A DNA stretch of 64,000 nucleotides, from assembly GCA_964560875.1 (NCBI GenBank), contig CAZLMW010000012.1:1-64000 (forward strand). Direction: 5' to 3'. Position 1 is the first letter of the stretch. Every line of letters begins with the position of its first letter. This stretch comes from CAZLMW01 sp964560875. Its GTDB lineage: Bacteria; Myxococcota_A; UBA9042. Both the position numbers and the translations under genes were made by a program. Positions 16,764-25,796 of this stretch are shown here, one piece after another. A model generated the notes under the pieces. The model saw only the letters and a list, made by a program, of their open reading frames with translations. It had not been told where the DNA came from and ran no database searches.

Positions 16764-16791
16764 TTGCACCGCTGGGTTAACGGACTATATT
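16764..16791 (+). promoter_or_regulatory. Candidate sigma-70-type promoter of the ABC operon
   Basis: TTGCAC (16764-16769) and TATATT (16786-16791) are separated by 16 bp and sit 35 bp before the GTG of the ABC ATPase gene. The -10 matches the consensus at five of six positions, and the local sequence is AT-rich compared with its surroundings. Confidence 0.5.
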
Positions 16792-16826
16792 TCGCGGCCG
16801 CCAACCCCACGTGGAGCCCCGAAACC

Positions 16827-17774
16827 GTGATCCGAGTCGACCATGTGACCAAGTTCTACGGCTCCCACTGCGCGGTTGCCGACTTGGACTTTGCGATCGA
16901 AGAAGGCGAGTGCGTGGGCTTCCTGGGCCTCAACGGAGCCGGCAAGTCGACGACGCTTCGTTTGCTGAGTTGCCTGCTCTTGCCGACCTCGGGACGCGTC
17001 ACGATCCGCGGCATGGACGCCGAAACGCAACCGCACGAGATCCGTCGCTTCATCGGCTACTTGCCCGAGCGCCCTCCGGTCTACGGCGAGATGGCGGTGC
17101 ACGAGTACCTCACGTTCGCCGGGAAGCTCCGCGACGTCGCTTCAACCCGTCTGGCGGCGCGGATCCAGGAAGTGGTGGCGCTCTGCGGTCTCGAAGACGT
17201 CGCCCACGCACCGATCGACACGCTGTCACACGGCTACCAACAGCGGTGCGGCATCGCGCAAGCCATCATTCACGACCCTGCCTTGCTGATCCTCGACGAA
17301 CCCATGCAAGGGCTCGATCCGGTACAGATCGTCGAGATGCGGGCCATGATCCGCGACCTCCGGGGCAAACACACCATCCTGCTCAGCACCCACATGCTCG
17401 GCGAGATCGAGGCCACGTGCGATCGCATCCTGGTGCTGCACGAAGGCCACATCGCTGCGCACGGAAGCGAAGCCGACCTGGCCCGCAAATACGGCGCTGG
17501 GGGGCGGTTCGAACTCATCGCGCGCGGCGACGACGACGGGATCCGAGAGGCGCTCGGCACGGTAGACGGCCTCACCGAAGTCGAGCTCGCGGCGACAAAC
17601 GACGGAACCCGCGTCACGTTCCACCTCGAGAGCAGCGGAGATGGTCGCGCCGCCGTCTCACGGGCGATCGTCAACGGCGGCATGGATCTGCTGGCCATGC
17701 GCCGAGTCACTTCGGGCCTCGAGTCGATCTTTCTCGGCCTCAACCGGGACATCGAAGCGGAGGCCGCGTCATGA
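16827..17774 (+). CDS. ABC transporter ATP-binding protein, GldA/CcmA-like
   Basis: This 315-aa protein is the ATPase of a four-gene ABC system. Walker A is 'GLNGAGKSTTLRLL', the signature motif is a variant, 'TLSHGYQQRCGIAQA' (LSHGY for LSGGQ), Walker B is 'LLILDEP', and the switch His is in 'LLSTHML'. The GTG start at 16827 places the first strand 'IRVDHVTKFYG' at the normal position. A ~100-residue C-terminal regulatory extension follows the ATPase core. The stop overlaps the permease start by 4 bp. In the Gld system of Bacteroidetes, similar ABC proteins support gliding and type IX secretion; in other phyla the same gene order occurs without known function. Confidence 0.92.
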   Translation: MIRVDHVTKFYGSHCAVADLDFAIEEGECVGFLGLNGAGKSTTLRLLSCLLLPTSGRVTIRGMDAETQPHEIRRFIGYLPERPPVYGEMAVHEYLTFAGKLRDVASTRLAARIQEVVALCGLEDVAHAPIDTLSHGYQQRCGIAQAIIHDPALLILDEPMQGLDPVQIVEMRAMIRDLRGKHTILLSTHMLGEIEATCDRILVLHEGHIAAHGSEADLARKYGAGGRFELIARGDDDGIREALGTVDGLTEVELAATNDGTRVTFHLESSGDGRAAVSRAIVNGGMDLLAMRRVTSGLESIFLGLNRDIEAEAAS

Positions 17775-18496
17775 AAAGCGCCTTGCTCATCGCGCGTCGC
17801 GAGCTCGCTGCATACGTCCGCACACCGAGCGGCTACGTCATCATGGCGGCCGTCTTGCTCGTCGACGGCCTGCTGTTCAATGCGTTTGCAGTCGGCTCCA
17901 CGGCGAAACTGTCGTCAAAGGTACTCCAAGACTTCTTCTACTTCGCGGCTGGCACCACGATGATCGCGTCGGTGTTGGTGTCCATGAAGCTGCTGGCCGA
18001 AGAGCGCGCCGCCGGCACGATGGCTTTGCTCTTCACCTCGCCGCTGCGTGAGTGGGAGATCATCGTCGGCAAGTTCCTGTCAGCGCTGCTATTTCTCTCG
18101 GTCCTCACGCTGCTCACCGCGTACATGCCGGCGCTGATTTTCATCAACGGCAAGGTGTCGCTCGGCCACATCGCGGCCGGCTACTTCGGGCTGCTCTTAC
18201 TGGGAGCTTCCACGTTGTCCCTTGGATTGCTTGGGTCAGCGCTGGCGAGAAACCAGCTGGTGGCGGGCGTCCTCGGCGCCGCATTCGTCGTCGCGCTGCT
18301 GGCCTGTTGGATGCTCGCGCGCATCGTCGATGACCCGATCAAGCCGGTGCTCCGATACCTGGCGCTCTTCGATCAGCATTTCCGACCGTTTCAGCGGGGC
18401 ATGCTGCGCCTTTCGGACGTGGTCTTCTTTGTCTCAGTCGTGTGGTTCTCGCTGCTGGCGGCGACCCGCGTCCTGCAAAACCAGAGGTGGCAATGA
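17771..18496 (+). CDS. ABC-2-type permease, GldF-like
   Basis: This 241-aa membrane protein has about six predicted transmembrane helices, among them 'GYVIMAAVLLVDGLLFNAF', 'AAGTTMIASVLVSM', 'FLSALLFLSVLTLLTAYMPA' and 'VVFFVSVVWFSLLAA'. The cytoplasmic coupling region 'LAEERAAGTMALLFTSPL' is a hallmark of ABC-2 permeases. ATG 17771 overlaps the ATPase stop, and its own stop overlaps the next start (both ATGA), so the subunits are translationally coupled. Confidence 0.92.
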   Translation: MKSALLIARRELAAYVRTPSGYVIMAAVLLVDGLLFNAFAVGSTAKLSSKVLQDFFYFAAGTTMIASVLVSMKLLAEERAAGTMALLFTSPLREWEIIVGKFLSALLFLSVLTLLTAYMPALIFINGKVSLGHIAAGYFGLLLLGASTLSLGLLGSALARNQLVAGVLGAAFVVALLACWMLARIVDDPIKPVLRYLALFDQHFRPFQRGMLRLSDVVFFVSVVWFSLLAATRVLQNQRWQ

Positions 18497-20394
18497 ACCG
18501 CGCCGCCTCCGCCACCCAGACCCAGACTTCGGGGCTGCAGGCGCTCATCGCGCTCGGGTTGGGCCTCGTCATCGTCTTCATCGCGGAGCGCGTCATCGGC
18601 GATGCCGGTCTTGGGGCCACGGTTCGCTGGATCGGCGTGCTCGGTGTCGTTGTCGCGCTGGCCATGAAGGTTCGCGACTGGTCCAAGGCAAGCGGGGCCC
18701 AGCGCAAGGTCGAACTGCTGCTGCTTGTGGCGTATGGCGGTGTTGTGGACGCGCTGATCATCTACGCGCTGTCGACCCGGCCTGGCCTCGATTTGCTTGG
18801 ACTCGCGGGCGCTGAGGGTGACCGGATCGCCCAGCTGCTCACGGTCGCGTGGCTGGCCGTTCTCAGCGTCGCCATGTTCGCGGCGATCTTCATGGAGCTT
18901 GCCTACGCCCGGATGCCCATCACCGCGGCGGTCGAAGTGCGGCGATTGCGCGCGGCGGCCGAAGGCGGCTTGTCCCTCGGCCTCGCGCTCGTCTTCGTGT
19001 TTTCGCTCAACTACGCGGTGTCCAAGCGCGACATTCGCCGCGACCTCAGCTACTTCAAGACGACCCAGGCTTCCGAGGCGACGGCCAAGATGGTGAGCGG
19101 CCTGGACACCCCCGTTCGAGCGATCCTCTTCTACCCTGAGGTGAGCGAAGTCTCCAACCAACTGCGTCCATACTTTGAAGGACTTGCACAGCCGAATGCG
19201 AACTTTTCGTTTGAGATTCGCGACCACGCATTGGAGCCCGCGTTCGCGCGCAAATACCGAATCCGCGACAACGGCCACATCCTGCTGCTCAAGGGTTTGC
19301 CCAGCGGCGTCACGATCACCGATGGCAAAGCGATGGCTGGCGACGGCCTGAGCAGCGAACAGTTCCAGGTTGGCAAAGACATCGAAAAAGCGCGCGCGAA
19401 GCTCCGCTCGCTCGACGAGACGTTCCAGAAGCGGTTCAGCAAGTTGATCCGGTCCGCGCGGTCGATCCACTTCACAACCGGCCACCGGGAACGCAGCGAA
19501 GAGGGCGCCGAGGGCGACCCACAGGGCGAGCGCCTGCGCGGCATGGCGTCGCTGCTCAAGCGCTTCAACATCAAGTCCTCACCGCTCGGCATGGCCCAGG
19601 GTCTCGCGCGCGAGGTGCCAAAGGACGCCGGATCGGTGGCGGTTATCGGGCCTCGTGAGCCGTTCTTGCCCGAAGAGGTCCGGGCGCTCGTCGACTACGT
19701 TAAGTTCGGCGGACGCCTGCTGATCATGGTCGATCCGAACGTCGATGACGGCCTCGAGCCGCTGCTCAACGCGCTCCGCCTGCGCCGTGAAAAAGGTGTG
19801 GTCGCCAGCCAGCGCCACCACATGCGCCGCCGCTTCAACGACTCGGACAAGGTCATCGTCTACAGCAACAGCTTCACTTCGCACCCGACTGTCAGCAGCA
19901 ACAGCCGCCACAGCGCGCAGCTCGCGTCCGTCTTCGCCGAAGCAACGAGCCTGCAACAACACTCCACAGACGCGATGCTCAAGGGCGCCAAGGTGACCTT
20001 CCCGGTGCGCACCACCGCGGATGCGTGGGTGGATCGCAACGGCAACTTCAAGCGCGACGGCGACGAACGGCTGCGCATCGAGAACCTGACCGCCGCCGTA
20101 ACGATCGGTTCGGGCGACAAGCAGGGCAGAGCTGTGGTCATCGGCGATGGCGGCTTCGTCTCGGACGCGCTGATCCGCAACAACGGCAACATCTTGCAGT
20201 TCGTCGACTCGGTGCGGTGGCTGATCGGCGAAGAGAGCGTCAGCGGCACCTTGAGCTCCGAAGAGGACGTCCCGATCGAGCATCGAAAAGATGACGATCT
20301 CATCTGGTTCTACGCGACAACATTCGGGATTCCGATTCCGTTGTTGATCCTTGCATGGTGGGTGCGCCGTCGCCGCCGCCGCGATCGGAGCTGA
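18493..20394 (+). CDS. GldG-family ABC auxiliary membrane protein
   Basis: This 633-aa protein has four to five N-terminal transmembrane helices (residues about 15-190). A large extracytoplasmic domain follows, with 'SGLDTPVRAILFYPEVSEVSNQ' and 'SVAVIGPREPFLPEEVRALVDYVKFGGRLLIMVDP' in pieces typical of the GldG/DUF4350-like (ABC_transp_aux) fold. A C-terminal helix ends 'LILAWWVRRRRRR'. The multi-helix N-terminus is longer than the single anchor of Bacteroidetes GldG. The start ATG 18493 overlaps the permease stop. The DUF4340 gene follows 3 bp later. It would form the periplasmic part of the complex. Confidence 0.88.
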   Translation: MNRAASATQTQTSGLQALIALGLGLVIVFIAERVIGDAGLGATVRWIGVLGVVVALAMKVRDWSKASGAQRKVELLLLVAYGGVVDALIIYALSTRPGLDLLGLAGAEGDRIAQLLTVAWLAVLSVAMFAAIFMELAYARMPITAAVEVRRLRAAAEGGLSLGLALVFVFSLNYAVSKRDIRRDLSYFKTTQASEATAKMVSGLDTPVRAILFYPEVSEVSNQLRPYFEGLAQPNANFSFEIRDHALEPAFARKYRIRDNGHILLLKGLPSGVTITDGKAMAGDGLSSEQFQVGKDIEKARAKLRSLDETFQKRFSKLIRSARSIHFTTGHRERSEEGAEGDPQGERLRGMASLLKRFNIKSSPLGMAQGLAREVPKDAGSVAVIGPREPFLPEEVRALVDYVKFGGRLLIMVDPNVDDGLEPLLNALRLRREKGVVASQRHHMRRRFNDSDKVIVYSNSFTSHPTVSSNSRHSAQLASVFAEATSLQQHSTDAMLKGAKVTFPVRTTADAWVDRNGNFKRDGDERLRIENLTAAVTIGSGDKQGRAVVIGDGGFVSDALIRNNGNILQFVDSVRWLIGEESVSGTLSSEEDVPIEHRKDDDLIWFYATTFGIPIPLLILAWWVRRRRRRDRS

Positions 20395-20397
20395 GAC

Positions 20398-21462
20398 ATG
20401 CGCAGCGTGATCGTGCATGGGATTCTCGCCGCCATCGGCCTCGCAGCCGCGTGGTGGGTCTGGCAGGACGGTGACCAGGTGAAGCGGACCGAGACCGCTG
20501 TGACTCTGTTCGCCTGCGACGACGACAAGCTGACCCAGGTCGTCTTCGAGAACGAGAAAAAGCGCGTCACGATCGACATCGGACGCGAGGGCGGTGAGGC
20601 CAGCGGCTGGATCACGGTGACGGAAAAAGCCACCAAGATGGCGAAAGGCGCAACACCAACCAAGGCCGACATCGACGCTTTCGCCGCAAGCGAAAAACTC
20701 TCCCGCATCGTCGCGAAGGTCGCGCCATTCGCCGCCGAGCGAAGCCTGGGCGAGGTCGACGCCGGCAAGATCGCCGACCTTGGTCTCAAAGAGTCCAAGG
20801 AGACGATCAGCGTCGCTTGTGGCGGCGAAAAGCGGTCGTACCATCTCGGTTCGAAGACCTACGGCGGTCGCACCCGCTACATCCGCAGCAGCGACGGCGG
20901 CGCGGTGCACCTTGTTGGCAACAGCCTGGTCGGCGACCTCGAGATGGCCGAGTTCCGTTTCATGCAGCGCGATTTGCTGCGGCTCGACCTGACCGACGCA
21001 GACGAGGCGACCGTCTCCGGCCAAGGCGGGACCATCAAGCTCGTGCACAGGAGCCGGCGTCAGGGCCGCAAGGCGATGTGGGTGTCGGCGGCCGCCCCCG
21101 ATCAGCGCAACGAGCTCTACGGCAACTGGCTGGCCAAGCTGATGAGGCTGCGCGCCCTCGATTACCTCAAGAAGGGCGAAGGACCGGGCTCCGCGAAGGG
21201 CAAGACGGCCGTGCCCGTCGACGTCGTCAAGGTCGAGCTGAAAGGCGACAAGGCCGGGCGCATCGAGATCGTGAAGATCCCGTTTGGCAACAACGACGCC
21301 GATTACTTCGCGCGAACGACCGCGACGCGCGGATGGGTCACCGTGCCCAAGTCCCTGGCTGCGCAGATCGAAAGCGACGTGGGCGGGGTTGTGGGGATCG
21401 ACAAGCCGGACAGCTCCAATGCCGCTGCCGCCCCGGGTCAAGCCACCGCGGCAAGCAAGTAG
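20398..21462 (+). CDS. DUF4340 protein of the Gld-like ABC operon
   Basis: This 354-aa protein has one N-terminal membrane anchor ('VIVHGILAAIGLAAAWWVW') and a periplasmic beta-rich region. Segments such as 'ITVTEKATKMAKGATPTKADIDAF', 'DLGLKESKETISVACGG', 'RYIRSSDGGAVHLVGNSLVGDLE' and 'FRFMQRDLLRLD' match the repeated units of DUF4340. The family habitually follows GldG-type genes, as here at 3 bp distance. The Ala-rich C-terminus looks disordered. Its function within the transporter is unknown. Confidence 0.85.
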   Translation: MRSVIVHGILAAIGLAAAWWVWQDGDQVKRTETAVTLFACDDDKLTQVVFENEKKRVTIDIGREGGEASGWITVTEKATKMAKGATPTKADIDAFAASEKLSRIVAKVAPFAAERSLGEVDAGKIADLGLKESKETISVACGGEKRSYHLGSKTYGGRTRYIRSSDGGAVHLVGNSLVGDLEMAEFRFMQRDLLRLDLTDADEATVSGQGGTIKLVHRSRRQGRKAMWVSAAAPDQRNELYGNWLAKLMRLRALDYLKKGEGPGSAKGKTAVPVDVVKVELKGDKAGRIEIVKIPFGNNDADYFARTTATRGWVTVPKSLAAQIESDVGGVVGIDKPDSSNAAAAPGQATAASK

Positions 21463-21472
21463 CGGCCAGCTG

Positions 21473-22726
21473 ATGAAGCTCGGATGGATCGTTGTTGCGG
21501 CGCTGCTGTCGACGGCCATCGCATGTTCCGATGACGCAGACGAAGATCGCGGCGCCGACGCAGGTCCGCATGCGGTCGCCGATTCGTCTGTGCCCGAGAA
21601 GTGGACGGCCGGCGAGGCGATCCCCGTCGTGCCGTCCGCGGGTTTGCCGCCGGAAGTCACGGCGCTCAATGCCAACAACAACCTCGATGTCGTCCGCCAT
21701 GATGGCCGCGTTTTCCTGGCGTATCGCACCGCCAAGTGGCACTTCGCCGACGACAACGTCTACCTCTTCGTCGTGTCCTCGGCCGACCAGGAGACCTGGC
21801 GCTTCGAGGGCAAGTTCTTCATGGGCACCGACCTGCGAGAGCCGCGTTTTCTAGCGTGGGACGGCAAGCTCTGGCTTTACTTCGCTGTGCTCGGCAAGGA
21901 CCTCGGCGCCTTCGAACCCGGCGATGCGCGAGGCGCCCGCTACGAGAGCCCCGGCAAGTGGACCAAACACGCGAGCCTCGGCCTCGGCGACTTCATCCCG
22001 TGGCGCGCCCGTGTGGTCGCCGGCAAACCGCTGATGATCGGCTACAACAACGGCGGCGACGTCTATTCGGGCGGCAAGATCCCCGACATCCACGTCAAGA
22101 TCCTCACGACCACAGATGGCATGAAGTGGACGCCGGCCGTCGGCAAAGACGGCATTGTCCTCAAGGGCGGCGTCTCCGAGACCGATTTCGCGGTGCTCGC
22201 GGACGGATCGCTGGTCGCTGTGGGACGCAACGAGGCCGGCGACAAAGATGGCTTTGGCAGCAAAGTCTGCACCGCGCCAAAGGACGATTGGGCGACCTGG
22301 ACGTGCACCGCCGATCCGCGCAAGCCGGACTCCCCGCTGGTGTTCATGCACAAGGGCAAGCCGTGGCTCATCGGCCGGCGGACGACTGCCAACGACGGGA
22401 ATTTCGATCTGAAACAGGCCGGCAAGTCGCACAGCGATCGCTACACGGCGTACCAGCTGGCGTGGTGGACCAAACCGAAACGCTGCAGCCTGTGGTCGAT
22501 CGATCCGAAGACGCGCACGTTCAAATGGGTGCTCGACATTGCCAGCAAGGGCGATACGTGTTTCGCCAGCGCCGTCGCCGACAAGATCGGGCCCAGCCGC
22601 CACGAATCGTTCGACGGTCCGCTGTGGGTCTACAACTACACGAGCCCGGTCGATGGCAAGGACGTGCCGTGGCAGACCGGCCAGTTCGGCCACACGCTGA
22701 TCTATCGCATCAAGCTGCAGCGCTGA
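21473..22726 (+). CDS. Lipoprotein with probable beta-propeller fold
   Basis: This 417-aa protein starts at ATG 21473, 10 bp after DUF4340. It has a lipoprotein signal ending 'LLSTAIAC' (Cys18) and then an acidic linker. The body repeats strand-turn-strand units such as 'NLDVVRHDGRVFLAYRT', 'EPRFLAWDGKLWLYFAV', 'ARVVAGKPLMIGYNN' and 'SPLVFMHKGKPWLIGRR', which resemble sialidase or BNR-type propeller blades. No catalytic Asp-box signature can be assigned with confidence. It may be co-transcribed with the ABC operon. A distant structural relative is at 57046-58437. Confidence 0.7.
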   Translation: MKLGWIVVAALLSTAIACSDDADEDRGADAGPHAVADSSVPEKWTAGEAIPVVPSAGLPPEVTALNANNNLDVVRHDGRVFLAYRTAKWHFADDNVYLFVVSSADQETWRFEGKFFMGTDLREPRFLAWDGKLWLYFAVLGKDLGAFEPGDARGARYESPGKWTKHASLGLGDFIPWRARVVAGKPLMIGYNNGGDVYSGGKIPDIHVKILTTTDGMKWTPAVGKDGIVLKGGVSETDFAVLADGSLVAVGRNEAGDKDGFGSKVCTAPKDDWATWTCTADPRKPDSPLVFMHKGKPWLIGRRTTANDGNFDLKQAGKSHSDRYTAYQLAWWTKPKRCSLWSIDPKTRTFKWVLDIASKGDTCFASAVADKIGPSRHESFDGPLWVYNYTSPVDGKDVPWQTGQFGHTLIYRIKLQR

Positions 22727-22753
22727 CGTCGCCAAGACGCCCCGATCGCGGGC

Positions 22754-23080
22754 CTATTCGATCGCGAAACTGGCCCCACAGCCGCAGGTATCGACCGCCT
22801 TGGGGTTGTCGAACTGAAGGCCCGAGCCGTTGAGCCCGCCGTGGTAGCGCAGGGTCAGTCCCTTGAGGAACTCGAGACTCGCGCTGTCGATGAAGACGCG
22901 CGGGTTGTCGCCAAAGACGTTGTCGTCCATCTCCGGCTCGTCTTCGAAATCCATGCTGTAGCTGAGGCCGGAGCAGCCGCCTGCCATCACCGATATCCGC
23001 ACGCCCTTGACCTCGGCGTTGCCGTTATCGGCGATGAGCTTGCGCATGTGGTCGGATGCTTCGGGCGTGATGGCGATCAT
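22754..23080 (-). CDS. A-type Fe-S cluster carrier (IscA/ErpA-like)
   Basis: This 108-aa protein carries the three conserved cysteines of HesB/IscA/ErpA proteins: Cys36 in 'VMAGGCSGLSYSMDFED' and Cys99/Cys101 in 'VDTCGCGASF'. Other family marks are 'ITPEASDHMRKL' and 'PRVFIDSASLEFLKGLTLRY'. It would transfer [2Fe-2S] or [4Fe-4S] clusters to apo-proteins in the cytoplasm. Several Fe-S proteins (HemN, Nap-like proteins) are encoded in this window, but the gene stands alone. It is downstream of the acylase on the same strand (59-bp gap). Confidence 0.95.
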   Translation of the reverse strand: MIAITPEASDHMRKLIADNGNAEVKGVRISVMAGGCSGLSYSMDFEDEPEMDDNVFGDNPRVFIDSASLEFLKGLTLRYHGGLNGSGLQFDNPKAVDTCGCGASFAIE

Positions 23081-23139
23081 GCAAACCTGCTTCGGTCGGT
23101 CGGGCGCGGCGATTCGCGCACAGTCATATTAATCGGCTC

Positions 23140-25659
23140 TTACTTCGATGCCACCGTTTCGGTCTTGAACGTCGCGTCTGCCTTGATGTCATCGTCGGTG
23201 TAGCGGAGCTTGAGCATCTTGCCTTTCGCGTACATCTCGGTCTGGTCCTTGAAGTGGGGCGAGTCGTGCTCGGACGAGTTGCTGTAGGTCAGCAGCTGCC
23301 AGCCCTCGGGCCCATTCGCGCCAAAACCAACCGCCATGAGGATCGACGAGCCGTAGTTGACGACGTAGCCGGTCTTGGTCAGGTCGGTGAGCCCGTGGAT
23401 CACGTCCTTGCGCGGGATCTCCTGGGCGATGGTCGTCGCGCGGCCGGGCGAGTAGGACGCGATGTTGAAGCAGCCGAGCGGTTGGAAGCCGCCGGGGACA
23501 GGCATCTTCAAACCGTTCTTGAGCGTGAACTGCCAGTCGCCGAGTTTGGCGTCGAGGGGGATCTTGGCCTTGTTGAGCCGCTGCACCGCGCGCCCGAACT
23601 TCTCCACGATGTCGGTGAGTTTGCCCTTGCTGTTCTTCCATCGAAGCGTGTTCGGCGTGTTCAGCACGTCTTTTTCGTCGAATCCGTTGACGTAGATGTC
23701 CGCGTTGAGCTGCTCGGTGAGCGACTGCTGGTACTGGCCGATGAACTCGCGCCACAGGATCGCGCCCCTGCTGTCGAGCGTGACCTTGCGATCCCACTTG
23801 GTGATGGCGTCGCAGGCCTTGTCGAGCGCGATGAGGTCGCCCTTGACGGTGACCGACGTGACCTCTTTGCACATCTCGACCACGCCGCCGGCCAAGAGCT
23901 CGCCGCTGAGGATTCGGTTGTTGAACGGCACCGCTTTGAGCTCGTCGACGGTGAACTTACCGTCTTCGCCGGCGGGGGCGTCCTTGCCCTTCTCTTCGAC
24001 CATGCCAACGGTGATCCGTGTGCGCAGGCTGCGGCGCGCGTTCTCCTTGCCGAAGATCTTGCCGTAGCCGGTGAGGGGATGCTTGGCGTTGGCGAACCAG
24101 TAGCTTTCGTTGGAGTTGGTGACGTAATCGGGGCGTGTGTAATGCGGCGTCTTGGACCACGGGACGAGGCCGGGTTCGCGCGAGCCTTCTTCGACCTGCC
24201 ACTCATCGCGGCTGTTGCTGCCGTCGAGAAGGAAGAAGCCGTAGCCGTAGAGCAGATCGACCAGCCCGTCACCATCGGCGATCGCCTTGGCGTGGGCGTC
24301 GTAGCTTGCCTTGGACAGGTTCGGGACGCTGTTGGACTCGGCGTAGAACGCGTTGCCCTGGTCGTCGGCGGCGATCGTGTTCACCCATGGGTTGGCTTGC
24401 ACGGTCTTCATCACCGTCTCAAGCGCCTTGATGTCCTTGGCCTGGCCGACCTGCAGGAAGTGATCGAGCAGGTTGAAGTTGGTGGTGTTGGCGTCGCGAA
24501 TCGTGAACGCGCCCTTGTCGGTCCAATCCGCCACGCCGCCGATCGCGACGATGGGGCCGTAGTGGCTCGACCAGTAGGTGCGCTTGACCGTCTCGAACGT
24601 GCCGTCGTCTTTGAGCACCTTCACCTCTGCGTCGTGGCTGGTCATCTTGCGCGGCTTGCCGTCGTACAGGTAGCTGGTCGGGTCGCCGGGCGCGATCTTC
24701 AGGCGGTAGGCGGTGAATTTGCTCGACTTGCTGACCGTGTGGGTCCAAGCCATCGACTTGTTGGTGCCGAGGTTGGGGATGGGCGAGCCGTAGAGCGCCG
24801 CGCCCGCGACATCGTAGACACCGGGCACGGTCACGTGGACCTGCCAGAACTTGAGCTCGCCGTCCCACGGAAAATGCGGGTTGGCCAGCACCATGCCCTT
24901 GCCGTTGGCGCTTTTTTCCTTGCCGAGCGCCCAGCCGTTGCTACCGATACCGAACCGTGACTGCGGCAAGAGGGCCTTGTCGTGCACGACGTGATCGACG
25001 GCGCGCGCGAGCTGCTGGAGCTTGCGGAACGGGCGGAAGGGCGCGGGATCGGCGGCCGCGGTTTTCTTCGGCGGGGTCGGATGGATGTTGACCAGGGGCA
25101 GCAAGGGCAGGGCGCGGGAGCTCGCCACCAGCGCGAGGTCATTCATGTACGTGACCGCATCGAGCGCCTCGATCTTGGTGACCCACTTTTTATTGCGGCA
25201 ACGCACGGGCAGCCCCGCGGGACCGACCTCTTCGATGTAGTGGTTGTAGCCCGCGACGAAGCCTTCAAACATCGCCTTGGAGTCTTCGCTCATGGCGGCC
25301 CAGTTCTTCTCGGCCTTCTCGCGCACCCGCAAAAAACGCTGCAGGAAGTCGCTCTCGAGGTGCACGTCGTCCTTGCCTCGACCAAAGAAGGACGCGCGCC
25401 TGCCGTTCACCTTCACCAGCTGATCGGCCATCGTGCAGACGTTCATCTTGGCGAACGCGTAACCGCTGCCGAAGCTTGCGTCGCCGAGCGTCTCGCCCTT
25501 GACGTGCGGGATGCCGCCCTCGGTCCAGCGGATCTCGGCGCTGTACCCGGACGCTGACTTGTCGTCGTCAGGTTCGTCGGAGCAGCCCGCGACGAGCAGC
25601 GCGCCAACGGCCAGCGTCGCGATCGCCGTGTTGGTTAGCTGGATCAGGGAATTGGGCAT
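23140..25659 (-). CDS. Penicillin-acylase-family Ntn-hydrolase, lipoprotein
   Basis: This 839-aa protein starts at ATG 25659 and has a lipoprotein signal with lipobox LVAGC (Cys26). It follows the Ntn-hydrolase plan of penicillin and acyl-homoserine-lactone acylases. The alpha part includes 'IRWTEGGIPHVKGETLGDA' and 'FEGFVAGYNHYIEEVG'. After a spacer comes the predicted autocleavage nucleophile Ser240 in 'RFGIGSNGWALGKEKSANG', followed by 'MVLANPHFPWDGELKFWQVHV' in the beta part. Later 'YGSPIPNLGTNKSMAWTHT' and 'LRTRITVGM' also fit the family. Likely substrates are N-acyl amides such as quorum-sensing lactones or peptidic amides; none can be proved here. The lipid anchor suggests envelope location. 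Confidence 0.9.
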   Translation of the reverse strand: MPNSLIQLTNTAIATLAVGALLVAGCSDEPDDDKSASGYSAEIRWTEGGIPHVKGETLGDASFGSGYAFAKMNVCTMADQLVKVNGRRASFFGRGKDDVHLESDFLQRFLRVREKAEKNWAAMSEDSKAMFEGFVAGYNHYIEEVGPAGLPVRCRNKKWVTKIEALDAVTYMNDLALVASSRALPLLPLVNIHPTPPKKTAAADPAPFRPFRKLQQLARAVDHVVHDKALLPQSRFGIGSNGWALGKEKSANGKGMVLANPHFPWDGELKFWQVHVTVPGVYDVAGAALYGSPIPNLGTNKSMAWTHTVSKSSKFTAYRLKIAPGDPTSYLYDGKPRKMTSHDAEVKVLKDDGTFETVKRTYWSSHYGPIVAIGGVADWTDKGAFTIRDANTTNFNLLDHFLQVGQAKDIKALETVMKTVQANPWVNTIAADDQGNAFYAESNSVPNLSKASYDAHAKAIADGDGLVDLLYGYGFFLLDGSNSRDEWQVEEGSREPGLVPWSKTPHYTRPDYVTNSNESYWFANAKHPLTGYGKIFGKENARRSLRTRITVGMVEEKGKDAPAGEDGKFTVDELKAVPFNNRILSGELLAGGVVEMCKEVTSVTVKGDLIALDKACDAITKWDRKVTLDSRGAILWREFIGQYQQSLTEQLNADIYVNGFDEKDVLNTPNTLRWKNSKGKLTDIVEKFGRAVQRLNKAKIPLDAKLGDWQFTLKNGLKMPVPGGFQPLGCFNIASYSPGRATTIAQEIPRKDVIHGLTDLTKTGYVVNYGSSILMAVGFGANGPEGWQLLTYSNSSEHDSPHFKDQTEMYAKGKMLKLRYTDDDIKADATFKTETVASK

Positions 25660-25728
25660 GGGACGGCTCCGTTTGCGGCCACAACGACCACCATGTGGCT
25701 GAAGGCGCGGACAATGCCCGCGGGGTGG

Positions 25729-25757
25729 TTGCCAGAGCAAGCACTTCCCGCTATTTA
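25729..25757 (+). promoter_or_regulatory. Candidate promoter of the TatT-like gene
   Basis: TTGCCA (25729-25734) and TATTTA (25752-25757) are separated by 17 bp and lie 39 bp before ATG 25797; CGGAG (25785-25789) is the likely ribosome site. The -35 is good and the -10 is weak. The gap is shared with the divergent acylase gene. Confidence 0.4.
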
Positions 25758-25796
25758 ACGCCGCCTTTTGAAGACTGCAGACCCCGGAGCGTCGCG

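Noticed and set aside
16146..16826. N-terminal extension of the ABC ATPase frame by 227 codons
   Set aside because: The extension is antisense to the Hpt gene; the conserved ATPase begins right after GTG 16827, with a promoter just upstream.
19579..21756. A 725-codon antisense frame across gldG-like, DUF4340 and lipoprotein genes
   Set aside because: It spans three well-supported plus-strand genes with coupled starts, and no protein family is recognisable in it.
23254..24960. A 568-codon plus-strand frame inside the acylase gene
   Set aside because: The minus-strand frame carries the signal peptide, Ser240 motif and family segments; the plus-strand frame is a composition shadow.
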